DNA of 64,000 bases from Bacteroidaceae bacterium (GCA_024401225.1 JAKSLM010000010.1:1-64000); one strand, 5' to 3'. Shown: positions 37,286-46,097, counted from the first letter of the stretch. Notes: generated by a model not told the origin, from the letters alone. Numbers and translations: made by a program.

Positions 37286-38518
37286 CTATCGACCTTGCAA
37301 AATTTTCTGAAGTCGCATACACTCATCTTCCGTTAGACCACACTTGATGACATAATCGTGGGCTGCCTTCTGGAGATTTACCGAAGCAGGATCCTTGCCT
37401 GTCCAGTCGATATTGGTATAGTCATCAACAGCCGATACGTTTTCCAGAAGCCATACGAGACGGTCGACAGACAATGATTTTCGGAGCGTATAGCTTGCAT
37501 CGCCCTTCTGGATCTTGTAGAAGTTGATGAGTGTCTGCATATAGTCGTCTGCCACCTCCTGATATGTTGCTCCTGCAAGCGATTCGAGAAGTATGATGAC
37601 GAATCCGCAACGATCCTTGCCTTCATTACAATGTACAAGGTATGGAGGCTTGTGGTTGACCATGAATCGGAGTCCATCACCCATCTTTTTCATGAAGGTT
37701 GTGGAATAAACATCTGCCGTAAGACCGAGTGCAATCGTGTTGCCCGCATCGACGAGGTTTGGACAATATGTAGACGCAAAACCCTCTGTCTCACGATATT
37801 TGCCTATCTTCTCCATCGTATCAGCAAGATCAATCTCTGTATTGATGCCTGCAGCCTTTGCAAGTCGGTCGACGTATGCATATCGCACTTCGTTGTCCTT
37901 AGGATTGAGAGGATTGCTCGAACGATAGAGAACACCATCTCCCATGCCCGATGTGCGGACCTGTCGGAAGTTTGCGAATACTTCGTCCGAGAGATAATCG
38001 TTACGGTTAGGAGTATAAATAGACTTCATAACCTTCCAAGTATCCTCATACCCATGGTGTTTCGCAAGACTAATCTCAATCTTGTCACCAGGCTTGCCAC
38101 CTATGCGCTCAGAGAAATTGCCATGGAGAAGGCCGAATCCATACATCTTGCCCTGTGCATTATAGTCGCAAAGGCAAGTTTCCAACACACCGACCTCGTT
38201 GAAACCTGTCACGAATGGTACGTTATGCAGAGATATTTTATCGCCAATTTTGACATCGAGAAGATCGGAATACTCAAATCCTGCATCGATAAGTTCCTTA
38301 GGAGTGAACGAAGGTACGAGCATACCATAACTGTCAACATCGGCGACCTTACCTGCAAAAGTCAGAGTTGCAATGCTGTTTTTTTCAACTTTATTCTCTA
38401 TATTATTCAGTTCATCATCTTGCTGACAACTTGTGAGACAGAGCGATGCTGTTATAGAAACTGCAGCGATGGCAACCATTGCCAATGAGTTGTTAAAAAG
38501 ATTGTTCAAAGTTTTCAT
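37286..38518 (-). CDS. Exported lipoprotein tyrosine/dual-specificity phosphatase (Y_phosphatase3 type)
   Basis: A 410-residue lipoprotein with lipobox CLTSC (Cys31), so it acts outside the cytoplasm. The catalytic P-loop is HCNEGKDRCG, with nucleophile Cys297 and Arg303, the CX5R signature of the PTP3/DSP3 family (CxEGKDRTG). Upstream it has the family block VLYRSSNPLNPKDNEVR and a general-acid region. Start at 38518 is chosen because it begins the signal peptide; the longer open frame crosses promoter and repeat sequence. The substrate is unknown; phosphotyrosine, phosphoinositide or phytate-like phosphates are all possible for exported members. Confidence 0.85.
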   Translation of the reverse strand: MKTLNNLFNNSLAMVAIAAVSITASLCLTSCQQDDELNNIENKVEKNSIATLTFAGKVADVDSYGMLVPSFTPKELIDAGFEYSDLLDVKIGDKISLHNVPFVTGFNEVGVLETCLCDYNAQGKMYGFGLLHGNFSERIGGKPGDKIEISLAKHHGYEDTWKVMKSIYTPNRNDYLSDEVFANFRQVRTSGMGDGVLYRSSNPLNPKDNEVRYAYVDRLAKAAGINTEIDLADTMEKIGKYRETEGFASTYCPNLVDAGNTIALGLTADVYSTTFMKKMGDGLRFMVNHKPPYLVHCNEGKDRCGFVIILLESLAGATYQEVADDYMQTLINFYKIQKGDASYTLRKSLSVDRLVWLLENVSAVDDYTNIDWTGKDPASVNLQKAAHDYVIKCGLTEDECMRLQKILQGR

Positions 38519-38528
38519 AATCAAGTTG

Positions 38529-38576
38529 TTTTTTGAGTTTGTAAGTTTGTAAGTTCTTGAGTTTGTAAGTTTTTGA
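38529..38576. repeat. Octad tandem repeat just upstream of the phosphatase gene
   Basis: Six 8-bp units (TTTTTTGA, GTTTGTAA, GTTTGTAA, GTTCTTGA, GTTTGTAA, GTTTTTGA) begin 10 bp upstream of the start codon, in the ribosome-binding window of a minus-strand gene. Confidence 0.7.
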
Positions 38577-38579
38577 GTT

Positions 38580-38624
38580 CTCTTCTCCTCTCCTATGGGA
38601 GGAGGTCGGGAGGGGGCTCCTTTT
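38580..38624. repeat. G/C-rich dispersed repeat, third copy
   Basis: CTCTCCTATGGGAGG then AGGTCGGGAGGGGGC matches the two copies that flank 1288-1486. It can form a small hairpin (CTCC/GGAG). It lies between the octad repeat and the phosphatase promoter. Confidence 0.6.
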
Positions 38625-38634
38625 GTTGACGCAG

Positions 38635-38642
38635 CAAAGGTA
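38635..38642 (-). promoter_or_regulatory. -7 promoter box of the phosphatase gene, with upstream TGAA/TTCA dyads
   Basis: The minus strand reads TACCTTTG. Upstream of it (higher coordinates) lie the 11-bp palindrome GTGAACTTCAC (38696-38706) and the pair TTCAC-AAAA-TGAAC (38722-38735), possible operator sites. The -33 is not evident. Confidence 0.5.
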
Positions 38643-38796
38643 CGGACTTTTCGCAGGGTGCAGCGTGTTGGTTGTGAAAACCATACGTACAAATCGTGAA
38701 CTTCACACCATGTACGCATCCTTCACAAAATGAACGTGTTTTGGGCATGTTTTTCGTTCTTCTTCCCTATTTGGATGTCTTTCCTCACCATATATA

Positions 38797-38837
38797 CAAA
38801 AGTAGGGTTAGTGAAGCAATCACTAACCCTACTTTTG
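38797..38837. terminator. 17-bp perfect hairpin downstream of the GH51 gene
   Basis: CAAAAGTAGGGTTAGTG (38797-38813) pairs perfectly with 38821-38837 around a 7-nt loop. It lies 27 bp past the GH51 stop. The T-rich tail (GTTTTTG) is on the plus strand, whereas the gene is on the minus strand, so the orientation is unexpected. The rest of 38519-38864 holds no gene. Confidence 0.7.
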
Positions 38838-38864
38838 GTTTTTGTACCTATGAGACTGGGGGAA

Positions 38865-41366
38865 TTATTTCTGAAGCTTGAGTTTCAGGATATTGACTGA
38901 GAATGGAGCGACATGGAAGTCTACCTTGTCGGCCGATGTGACTGAGGTGATAGGTGTGCTCACTGGAGAGATGTGATGAGGATGGTCGAGGGTGTTCTCG
39001 TCCGTACCATCCTGGGCTGCGAGCTTGGTGAGCATGACTGCCTCTGGTGCGTTGGTGTCGACCTTGCAGTTCTTGAGGTTGATGACTCCCGGTGCATAGC
39101 CTTCACCAAGGTTTACCACCTTTACATACATGGTGTTGGTGGACTGGTCGATGGTAGTGGATGCGTATACTCCCTCCATCGTGAAGCCTTTCTGGAGCTT
39201 GCAGGCGAAGTCGAGTGTGCCATCAATATAGCAATGCAGGCTGTCGTCGTCAACATCGACCTGAAGGTCGTACCAGCGGTTGCTTTCCACCTTGAAGCGC
39301 TTTTGAGGCGCGATGCCATCCTTGCTGCCTTTGAGTATCTGTTCGACGCTGCTAAGGGCATTGTCCCATCCACCTACGTTGTACCATTGGTAGTTCATGT
39401 CGTCCTCATAGCCTACAAGCATCAGGAAGCCCTGTCGGCCGCTTTCCTTCATGGCCTGTACGCGGTAGGAGTAGTGGCGTGAAGAGATCTGCGCTGGGTG
39501 GATGCTTACGGCTGGCTCGAGCTTGGAACGCTGTACGAGTTCGCCGTTCTCCACGCTCCAGTTGCCATGGATAGCCTTCCATGCGGAGAGGTCGCCGATA
39601 GGCTGTTCGTTGCCATCGACTATGAGTCGAGGGTTGCGGAAATGCACGTTGGTATTCCACGATCCGACACCTACCTGTACTGGCTTATGCTCTTCCTGCT
39701 TTGCCTCTGGCTTGGTGAGTGACCAGGTGCAGTCGGTCTTGATGACACGTGTACCGACATTGTTTGGGAAGAGTTGCTGTACATAGTATGAAGGGGTACC
39801 CATGCTCTGGGATGAGTTGAAGCGGATCATGTCAGGACGCCAGCGGGCATCGTTCTCGTTGACGAAGATTGGTGCATAGGAGTTCATGGCTACCACATCG
39901 GAGTTGTTCTCCATACCCATCATGAAGACTGCCTCTCCAAGGGCGGCATTCATGTTGCCTATGACTCCAAACTGGCTTGTGACGGCATATTCGCCTACAT
40001 AGACCTTGTGCGAACTGCGAGGGTAGCTGTCGTACTTGTGGAATCGCTCGGCAAACCATCGTGGATTGCGGTAGTAGTGCTCATCGACCATATCGACCGG
40101 ATGAGGGTTGCGCCATGTAGGATCGTCGGTACCCCATGACTCTACGTTGCCGATGCATGTGACATCAGGGTACTTTGCCTTGATGGCTTTGTAGAACTGG
40201 ATGTAGCGCTCTGGGTAATGGTCGGACTGATCGGAATTGTTGTCCATGTGGAAGTTGTAGTTCTCATTACCTATCTCGATGTATTTCAATCCGAAAGGCT
40301 CTGGGTGGCCATTCTTGGCGCGCAGTTTGCCGTAAGGGGTGGAGAGGTCGCCATTGGCATACTCGAGTGCATCGAGACATTCCTGAATCCAGCTGTCAAT
40401 CTTGTCGTAAGGGTCGCAGCCTCCATGCCAGATGCCTACATTCACCACATAGAGTGGCTTGGCACCGATGTCCTCGCTGAGCTGCAGGTACTCGTGGAAT
40501 CCGATGCCATCGGTAGTGCGGTAGCCCCAATTGACATTTGGGTGTCCCTCACGCTCCTCGATAGGGCCGATGGTACGCTTCCAGCGGAATGCATTGTCGG
40601 GACTACCCTGCCCCTCCACAAAGCATCCTCCAGGGAAGCGAAGGAAGCTCGGATGCATGTCGGCAAGCATCTGTGCAAGGTCGGGACGCATGCCGTTAGG
40701 GCGATTCTTGAAGGTAGGCGGGAAGAGCGATACCACATCAAGCTGCAGTTCGCCTGCCTTGTCGGAGGTGAGGGCGAACTGTGCCTTTGGATCGTTGCCC
40801 TTGGCTATGATGGTGGCTGTGTACTTGGTCCACTTGCCGGATGCTTTCACCTTGATGGTTGTGCTGCCGAGGTTTTCTCCTGCAGCAGAGATGAGCGATG
40901 CCGTAAGGGTGCCCTTGAATGCCTTGTCGCTTCGGGCAAAGAAGCTGAGCTGGTACTTACGACCTGCAACGGCGTTCATGCCCCAGAAGCCTTCGTTGCG
41001 CACTCCGTCGCCTGGTGCTGTGAACGATACCTTCAGGGCATTGTGCTGCACCTTGTTGAGGAGGTTCTGCTGTGTGAGTGCCATCTGAGCATTGCCGATG
41101 GCAAACCAATTGCTGATGGGTGAGTGTTCGCGACGGGTCCGTGAGAGGTCGTCCTGCCTCATGGTGTTGTCCTCGAACGATCGGTTGCGTATCAGTTCGG
41201 CATACAGACCACCATCGGCTGCATGGTTGATGTCCTCGTAGAAGAGGCCGTAATGCACGGGACTTATCTCTGGTCCCAGTTGCTTTGCATCTACATCTAT
41301 CACTACCTGCGCCTTCATGGTGCATGCAGCAGTAAGAATGGCAATTAATAAACTTGATCTTTTCAT
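38865..41366 (-). CDS. Alpha-L-arabinofuranosidase, glycoside hydrolase family 51
   Basis: An 833-residue secreted enzyme releasing arabinofuranose from arabinan or arabinoxylan side chains. It has a signal peptide (1-19, ending KAQ). A CBM4_9-like beta-sandwich spans about 90-215. The GH51 barrel follows, with acid/base Glu368 in EIGNENY and nucleophile Glu459 in YVGEYAV. A LamG-like sandwich (about 580-740) and the C-terminal beta domain complete it. Retaining mechanism is known for the family. It is outside the SusCD run but fits pectin side-chain removal. The heptad repeat 41372-41434 occupies its ribosome-binding window. Confidence 0.94.
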   Translation of the reverse strand: MKRSSLLIAILTAACTMKAQVVIDVDAKQLGPEISPVHYGLFYEDINHAADGGLYAELIRNRSFEDNTMRQDDLSRTRREHSPISNWFAIGNAQMALTQQNLLNKVQHNALKVSFTAPGDGVRNEGFWGMNAVAGRKYQLSFFARSDKAFKGTLTASLISAAGENLGSTTIKVKASGKWTKYTATIIAKGNDPKAQFALTSDKAGELQLDVVSLFPPTFKNRPNGMRPDLAQMLADMHPSFLRFPGGCFVEGQGSPDNAFRWKRTIGPIEEREGHPNVNWGYRTTDGIGFHEYLQLSEDIGAKPLYVVNVGIWHGGCDPYDKIDSWIQECLDALEYANGDLSTPYGKLRAKNGHPEPFGLKYIEIGNENYNFHMDNNSDQSDHYPERYIQFYKAIKAKYPDVTCIGNVESWGTDDPTWRNPHPVDMVDEHYYRNPRWFAERFHKYDSYPRSSHKVYVGEYAVTSQFGVIGNMNAALGEAVFMMGMENNSDVVAMNSYAPIFVNENDARWRPDMIRFNSSQSMGTPSYYVQQLFPNNVGTRVIKTDCTWSLTKPEAKQEEHKPVQVGVGSWNTNVHFRNPRLIVDGNEQPIGDLSAWKAIHGNWSVENGELVQRSKLEPAVSIHPAQISSRHYSYRVQAMKESGRQGFLMLVGYEDDMNYQWYNVGGWDNALSSVEQILKGSKDGIAPQKRFKVESNRWYDLQVDVDDDSLHCYIDGTLDFACKLQKGFTMEGVYASTTIDQSTNTMYVKVVNLGEGYAPGVINLKNCKVDTNAPEAVMLTKLAAQDGTDENTLDHPHHISPVSTPITSVTSADKVDFHVAPFSVNILKLKLQK

Positions 41367-41371
41367 TTGGT

Positions 41372-41434
41372 TGAGAGGTGAGAGGTGAGAGGTTAGAGGT
41401 TAGAGGTGAGAGGTGAGAGGTTAGAGGTGAGAGG
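41372..41434. repeat. Heptad tandem repeat (TKAGAGG)9 between GH51 and glsB-like genes
   Basis: Nine uninterrupted 7-bp units, each TGAGAGG or TTAGAGG, fill the space from 5 bp upstream of the GH51 start to the first base before the upstream gene's stop codon. Confidence 0.85.
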
Positions 41435-41698
41435 TTAGTCAAAGAGTTTTTTCCATATCCATAGGAATATGATGGCACCGAGGACGCAGAAGATGAAGTT
41501 CTTGAGGTAGCCTGCGGCGAGGAGGTTGACATCGAGCAGGCTGCTGAGCAATGCTCCGGCATAGCTTCCGATGATGCCAATGATGAGGTTCATACAACAT
41601 CCTTTGCCTTCACCGCTCATGATGCGGTTGGCTATGTAGCCAATGAAGATGCCTGTAAGGATTGGCCACGCTGTGAATTGTGCAATATGTTCTAACAT
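41435..41698 (-). CDS. GlsB/YeaQ/YmgE-family small membrane protein
   Basis: An 87-residue integral membrane protein with three hydrophobic segments (about 8-25, 36-58, 65-84) and the Gly-rich family pattern GIFIGYIANRIMSGEGKGCC...NLIIGIIGSYAGALL. Members are linked to stress response (transglycosylase-associated proteins), with no known biochemical activity. It lies upstream of the GH51 gene on the same strand, joined by the heptad repeat. No consensus promoter box seen. Confidence 0.88.
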   Translation of the reverse strand: MLEHIAQFTAWPILTGIFIGYIANRIMSGEGKGCCMNLIIGIIGSYAGALLSSLLDVNLLAAGYLKNFIFCVLGAIIFLWIWKKLFD

Positions 41699-41720
41699 CG
41701 TTTTTTTAATTATGAATTAT

Positions 41721-42066
41721 GTTATCGCGAAGCGCTTGGAGCGCAGCGGAAAGAATTTTGAATTTTGAATTATGATTTATACGCCTTCGGCGGACGAAGA
41801 AAAAACAAGTAAAAATATTAGGTTCTACTGGGTTTAGTGTGAATTTATGCGCAAGCGCCAATTAAGAAAACAAAAGAAAACAAAAGAAAACACTTGAAAA
41901 CAAAGTAAATTTGAAGCCAAAGTACGCAAAAGAATCGGTTTTCTTTTGTTTTCCTATGTTTTCTTTTGTTTTCTTAATTGGCCCGAAGGGCACTTTCATA
42001 CGAATTCCCGAAGAACCTTATTTGTTTTTCTTTCGTCCGCTTTGGCGCAGCCAATCTAGCGTAAAA
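41721..42066. repeat. Dispersed intergenic element, copy A, with imperfect inverted ends
   Basis: The left part contains GCTTGGAGCGCAGCGGAAAG and then GCCTTCGGCGGACGAAG at 41783. The right part reads TTTCTTTCGTCCGCTTTGGC (ending 42046) and CCAATCTAGCGTAAA. The two ends are roughly reverse complements (GCC..CGGACGAA..AAAAACAA). Both ends recur around 47436-47647, where the interior differs. This element fills most of the 428-bp gap 41699-42126; no gene is present. Confidence 0.75.
41858..41981. repeat. Long hairpin inside copy A: 25-bp perfect inverted repeat
   Basis: Bases 41858-41882 and 41957-41981 are exact reverse complements over 25 bp, built from GAAAACAAAA-type units. The arms continue imperfectly inward and outward (GCGCCAATTAAG against CTTAATTGGCCC). 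Absent from copy B. Confidence 0.8.
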
Positions 42067-42072
42067 CGTAAC

Positions 42073-42114
42073 GAATTATGAATTATGAATTATGAATTAC
42101 GAATTATGAATTAT
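42073..42114. repeat. Heptad tandem repeat (GAATTAT)6
   Basis: Six 7-bp units GAATTAT (one GAATTAC) lie just past the stop of the S41-like gene. Shorter runs of the same unit are at 41755-41775 and 47341-47375, so it travels with the dispersed element. Confidence 0.8.
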
Positions 42115-42126
42115 GATTTAGGAGTT

Positions 42127-43428
42127 TTACAGATGGAGTTGGCGGATGGCTTCGCGTAGGTAAATCTCGTTTTCATCACCATAGTTATAAAGGTAGACGG
42201 CGGACTGGTCATCGCACTCCACATCGGGCTTGATACCTGATGAGTAGTTGTAGTCATCGTTGACATCGGCTACGTAGGCTACTGCTGGGTAGATGTTGAT
42301 CTTGTAGTCGTAGCCCATGTGGTGCGTGAGCACGTTCTGGCCTGCGGTTGTACCTCCTACAAGGATGGTTGGGAACTCAGCCGACTGCAATCCGCGTATG
42401 AGCCACTCGGCTGCACCCACGGTGTAGGAGGACTGGATGATGACCACTCGGCGCAGGTTCAGTCCCTCAGGCAGGTCGGTCTGGAAGGTATAGGTCTGGT
42501 TTCGGTCAGCATGGTGAGGATTCCAGAAGGTCTTGGCAAATACGTGGTCGCGGAAGGATGGATGAACGATGTAGGATGCCAGGCGGCGAGCCATCTCGAG
42601 GGTGCCGAAGTTGCAAAGGCGCAGGTCGAGTACGAGTTCGGTTGCCTTTTCAGCACGCAGCTGGGCTATAGCCTGATCCATCAGGTCCTGATAGGCGGTA
42701 GCATTGGTAGAATCCTCGGGATTGCAAGGCGTGAGACGGCTGCACATGAGGTATCCGACCTTGGTGCCATAGGCATCGATGGTACAAACCACAGGGAACG
42801 GGCGATCCTCCACATACTCCGACTTGTCGATGCTTAACTCACGCTGGTCGATGTAGGAGAAGGTGGTGCTATCGTCCGACACGGCAAGGTTTGCCACCGT
42901 GAGCTTGTGCGATGGGCCAGACTGCATCTTGTCGATATTGTTGTTGCTGAACTTAAAGCCATCGAACGAGAGGATGAAGTCGCCTCGCTTGAGTCCTGCA
43001 CGCGCTGCTGGCGATCCGGCATAGACGGTGAGCACGCGGAGATACTGCTTGGTGGTGGCTCCTGAAGGGTCGACAAGGATGGAGAAATCGAATCCGTAGG
43101 ACTTGAGATGATTGAACATGCCACGAGGATGGCGATCGACCTTCAGGGTGTCGATCTCGATGTACGACCACTTGTCGCTTCGCCCCTTGGCACAGAGGCG
43201 CGAGAAGAACTCCTCAGGCTTGGCAAAGTAGTCCTTCCATGCTGGTTCGGCGGTAAGGGTGTCGCCCCAGAGGTAGTGCTCACGCATCTGGGAGAGCAGC
43301 CACTCGTTGTGCTTTGTGAGCGCTTCGAGCTCGTAAGTACGATCCTCGCCGCAGGATGTGAATCCAAGTGATGAGAGGGCAAGGATGAGGAATGACAGGG
43401 ATAGTAGCTTATGATTTTTCATTTCCAT
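42127..43428 (-). CDS. S41-family peptidase-like lipoprotein lacking the Ser-Lys dyad
   Basis: A 433-residue lipoprotein (lipobox GFTSC, Cys26) with S41 C-terminal-processing-protease architecture: an N-terminal helical part, a PDZ domain (SPAARAGLKRGDFILSFDG), and the S41 core. Where active relatives have T-A-S-A-S-E, this protein has TVGAAE (Gly338 in place of the nucleophile). Where they have a catalytic Lys in GxTxxGKNV, it has GGTTAGQNV (Gln364). It is therefore probably not a protease, perhaps a peptide-binding protein. Start: ATG at 43428 or 43422; both overlap the MFS gene end. Last gene of the 42-50 kb run. Confidence 0.8.
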   Translation of the reverse strand: MEMKNHKLLSLSFLILALSSLGFTSCGEDRTYELEALTKHNEWLLSQMREHYLWGDTLTAEPAWKDYFAKPEEFFSRLCAKGRSDKWSYIEIDTLKVDRHPRGMFNHLKSYGFDFSILVDPSGATTKQYLRVLTVYAGSPAARAGLKRGDFILSFDGFKFSNNNIDKMQSGPSHKLTVANLAVSDDSTTFSYIDQRELSIDKSEYVEDRPFPVVCTIDAYGTKVGYLMCSRLTPCNPEDSTNATAYQDLMDQAIAQLRAEKATELVLDLRLCNFGTLEMARRLASYIVHPSFRDHVFAKTFWNPHHADRNQTYTFQTDLPEGLNLRRVVIIQSSYTVGAAEWLIRGLQSAEFPTILVGGTTAGQNVLTHHMGYDYKINIYPAVAYVADVNDDYNYSSGIKPDVECDDQSAVYLYNYGDENEIYLREAIRQLHL

Positions 43429-44737
43429 CAATTTTTACAAATGCTGTGACTGCAAAGGTGACAAGGCAGAATGCCATCACGATGCAGAAGAACTGTGAAT
43501 AACCGACTCCCTCGCTGATGAATCCGCTCACCATGCCAGGAAGCATGACTCCACCGAGATACTGGCCTGCTGTACAGATGCTGAAGACTGCCGTGCTGCG
43601 CTCGCCACGCGAGAAGGTGACAAGGTAGAGCGTGTAGGCTGCAAAGCCAAGGCCATAGCCTATCTGCTCGATGCATACGCACGTAGCCACGATCCATAGG
43701 CTGGAAGAGGTGAAGTAGCTGAGGTAGACGTAGACGATGTCAGGCAGCGTGATGCAGAGCACCAGCGGCCAGAGCATGCGGCGCAAGCCATAGCGCGACA
43801 CGAGCCAACCTCCGATGATGCCTCCAAGGAGGAGTCCGATGACTCCCAGGGTGCCGTAGATGATGCCATAGTCGACATCGCTCATGCCGAGTCCACCCTC
43901 CTCGACTGTGCGCTTGAGGAAGAGCGGCACGATCTTGGTGAGCAATCCCTCAGGCAAGCGGAACAGGAGGATGAAGCAGAGTGCGGACACGATGTGCGGC
44001 TTGGTGATGAAGACCATGAGCGTCTTGCCAAATTCACGTATCTGCTGGCGTACGAACGAACCGGTAGATGCTGGTGCCTCCGTGCCATCGGACGATGCCA
44101 CTTCGCGCACAGCCTTGCGATCGAGAAGGCCCTCGCAGAATGGCAATGCTGCCATGTGGTAGACGCCCAGTCCGATCATGAGCGCGGAAAGGATGAGGAA
44201 GGTGATGGTCCACGAAAGCGGAATGCTGATGGGAGCCATGCCGAAGCCTCCGGTCTGCAGCTTGCCCACAAGCCACACGAGACCGCCCTGCCCGAGCACC
44301 ATGCCTATGCGGTAGAAGGTGTTGCGGATGCCGACATAGAATTCCTGTTCACGATCGCTGAGCGCGATGATGTAGAAGCCGTCGGCACTGATGTCGTGGG
44401 TAGCACTGGCAAAGGCGATGATCATGAAGAGGGCAAGCGCCCACTGCAACCACGACTGGGTAGGAATGGTCATGGCTACGAGCGCAAGACCAGAACCCAT
44501 GAGCATCTGCATCATGAGGATCCACCAGCGCTTGGTGCGTATGTTGTCAACAAACGGGCTCCAGATGGGCTTGATGACCCACGGCAGACCGAGCCAGCCG
44601 GTGTAGAGGGTGATCTGCGAGTCGGTAAGCCCCATCTCCTGAAACATGATGACGCTGATGAGCATCACAGCCGAGAATGGCAGCGACTCACCGATGTAGA
44701 GCGTAGGGATCCATGAATATGGTTTATCTGTCTTCAT
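43409..44737 (-). CDS. MFS transporter, AmpG-like
   Basis: A 442-residue inner-membrane transporter with about 12 helices. The opening GESLPFSAVMLISVIMFQEMG and the block WLGLPWVIKPIWSPFVDNI are close to the AmpG/PAT family, which imports muropeptides or, in some Bacteroidetes, N-acetylmuramic acid. It overlaps the S41-like gene by about 20 bp and the second MFS gene by 14 bp, so the three are one transcriptional unit. Substrate by analogy only. Confidence 0.82.
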   Translation of the reverse strand: MKTDKPYSWIPTLYIGESLPFSAVMLISVIMFQEMGLTDSQITLYTGWLGLPWVIKPIWSPFVDNIRTKRWWILMMQMLMGSGLALVAMTIPTQSWLQWALALFMIIAFASATHDISADGFYIIALSDREQEFYVGIRNTFYRIGMVLGQGGLVWLVGKLQTGGFGMAPISIPLSWTITFLILSALMIGLGVYHMAALPFCEGLLDRKAVREVASSDGTEAPASTGSFVRQQIREFGKTLMVFITKPHIVSALCFILLFRLPEGLLTKIVPLFLKRTVEEGGLGMSDVDYGIIYGTLGVIGLLLGGIIGGWLVSRYGLRRMLWPLVLCITLPDIVYVYLSYFTSSSLWIVATCVCIEQIGYGLGFAAYTLYLVTFSRGERSTAVFSICTAGQYLGGVMLPGMVSGFISEGVGYSQFFCIVMAFCLVTFAVTAFVKIDGNEKS

Positions 44738-46004
44738 AAGTCAGTAGTTGTTTGATGCCCAACGCAGGCAGCAGCACGAGCGGCAGAAGGGCCGAGGCTG
44801 CATCGATGATGAAGAAGGTGCGGAAGCCGAGCCATTGGCACATCCATCCGCTCGCCATCATCGGTACAAACAGGGCTGCTGCAACGAGTGGGACATAGAG
44901 ATAGTTGATAGTGTTCCTATAGCGTTCGCCCGAGATGAAACGGACGAAGAAGTAGCAGATGTTGAGTCCCAGACCGAAGAAGAACTGGGCAAGCAAGGTC
45001 ATGATGCAGAGGGCAAGCATGTCGTCGTAATGAGGGTGGAGAGTCATGGTCATGTAGCACAGAGGCGAGAGCACGATGCTCACTGCCATGAGCCAGAAGA
45101 TGCGATGGCCAAAGGTACGCACGAGGCGGCGTCCAATGACTATGCCGAACGAGAAGGCAAGCACACCGATGGTGCCCTGAGCAAAGCCTACCTCGTGGAT
45201 AGTGCATCCCAAGCCGCCTGCATCGACTGGCGTGAGGAGGTAGAACACACGCGAATTGAACATGAGTGCCTGAGGCAACAGGAGGAAGAAGAGCACGAAG
45301 ATGACACGCTTCGAGCCTGCCTTGCGGCGTATGCGCTCGATGATGTGGATCTCGGCCTTCACGGTGCGAGCCATGGACTCGTAGCGGTAGGAGTTGCAGA
45401 TGCGCGGATTCTTCAGAAGGGCGAGGTTGGACATCACGAAGAAGAAGAATCCTCCTGCCACGAGGTAGCTCTCCATAGCCCACGCCTTGCTGATGCTGCG
45501 GAAGAAGACCTCAAGGAATCCGACGATGATGATGAGCACTCCGTACGTGAGGACCATGGTGGTCTGGGTGGCAAGCACCTTGGTGGTGTGGAAGAGTATC
45601 TGCTCGCGCGGATAGAGCATGCGTTCGTAGTACATCTTGCTCAGCAGTTCGTGCCATGCACAAAGACCGCTCATGATGAAGAGGATGGCAAAGAGCAGGA
45701 GTGTGTTGCAATGCCAATGGTTGATGGTGATCTCAATGAGCATCATCATAAGGAAGATGAGACCCTGAGCCACATGTATGCGGAACTTGAAGTAGCCAGC
45801 TGAGCGCACCTTGCTGCGCACGAACGACTTCAGGATCCATGGCACGGCAAGCAGGGACACATAGAGCGATGCCATGCCGAAGCCTACGCCAAACTGCACA
45901 AACATGAGCAAGGCGACATAGGTCACCACGACAAAGGGGATCTCCTCTGCCGCGCTTAGCATGGGGATCCATAGCCAAGGATTATGTTGCTTCTTGTTGT
46001 GCAT
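44724..46004 (-). CDS. MFS transporter, second in tandem
   Basis: A 426-residue polytopic protein, paralogous in layout to its neighbour (SAAEEIPFVVVTYVALLMFVQFG; VPWILKSFVRSKVRS). The cytoplasmic loop between helices 6 and 7 is long and basic (RTVKAEIHIIERIRRKAGSKR). Overlaps the next MFS gene by 14 bp. Tandem AmpG-like pairs suggest two related cell-wall products or a heteromer; this is inference. Confidence 0.78.
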   Translation of the reverse strand: MHNKKQHNPWLWIPMLSAAEEIPFVVVTYVALLMFVQFGVGFGMASLYVSLLAVPWILKSFVRSKVRSAGYFKFRIHVAQGLIFLMMMLIEITINHWHCNTLLLFAILFIMSGLCAWHELLSKMYYERMLYPREQILFHTTKVLATQTTMVLTYGVLIIIVGFLEVFFRSISKAWAMESYLVAGGFFFFVMSNLALLKNPRICNSYRYESMARTVKAEIHIIERIRRKAGSKRVIFVLFFLLLPQALMFNSRVFYLLTPVDAGGLGCTIHEVGFAQGTIGVLAFSFGIVIGRRLVRTFGHRIFWLMAVSIVLSPLCYMTMTLHPHYDDMLALCIMTLLAQFFFGLGLNICYFFVRFISGERYRNTINYLYVPLVAAALFVPMMASGWMCQWLGFRTFFIIDAASALLPLVLLPALGIKQLLTYEDR

Positions 46005-46033
46005 GGTTAAGGTGAGTTTATTCTTTTTTTTTA

Positions 46034-46081
46034 ATTAGACGATTAAACGATTAAACGATTAGACGATTAAACGATTAAACG
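46034..46081. repeat. Octad tandem repeat (ATTARACG)6
   Basis: Six perfect 8-bp units, ATTAGACG or ATTAAACG, arranged as two 24-bp super-repeats. It fills much of the 93-bp gap between the SpoIID and MFS genes, 29 bp upstream of the MFS start. Confidence 0.85.
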
Positions 46082-46097
46082 ATTATATATTTATTCA

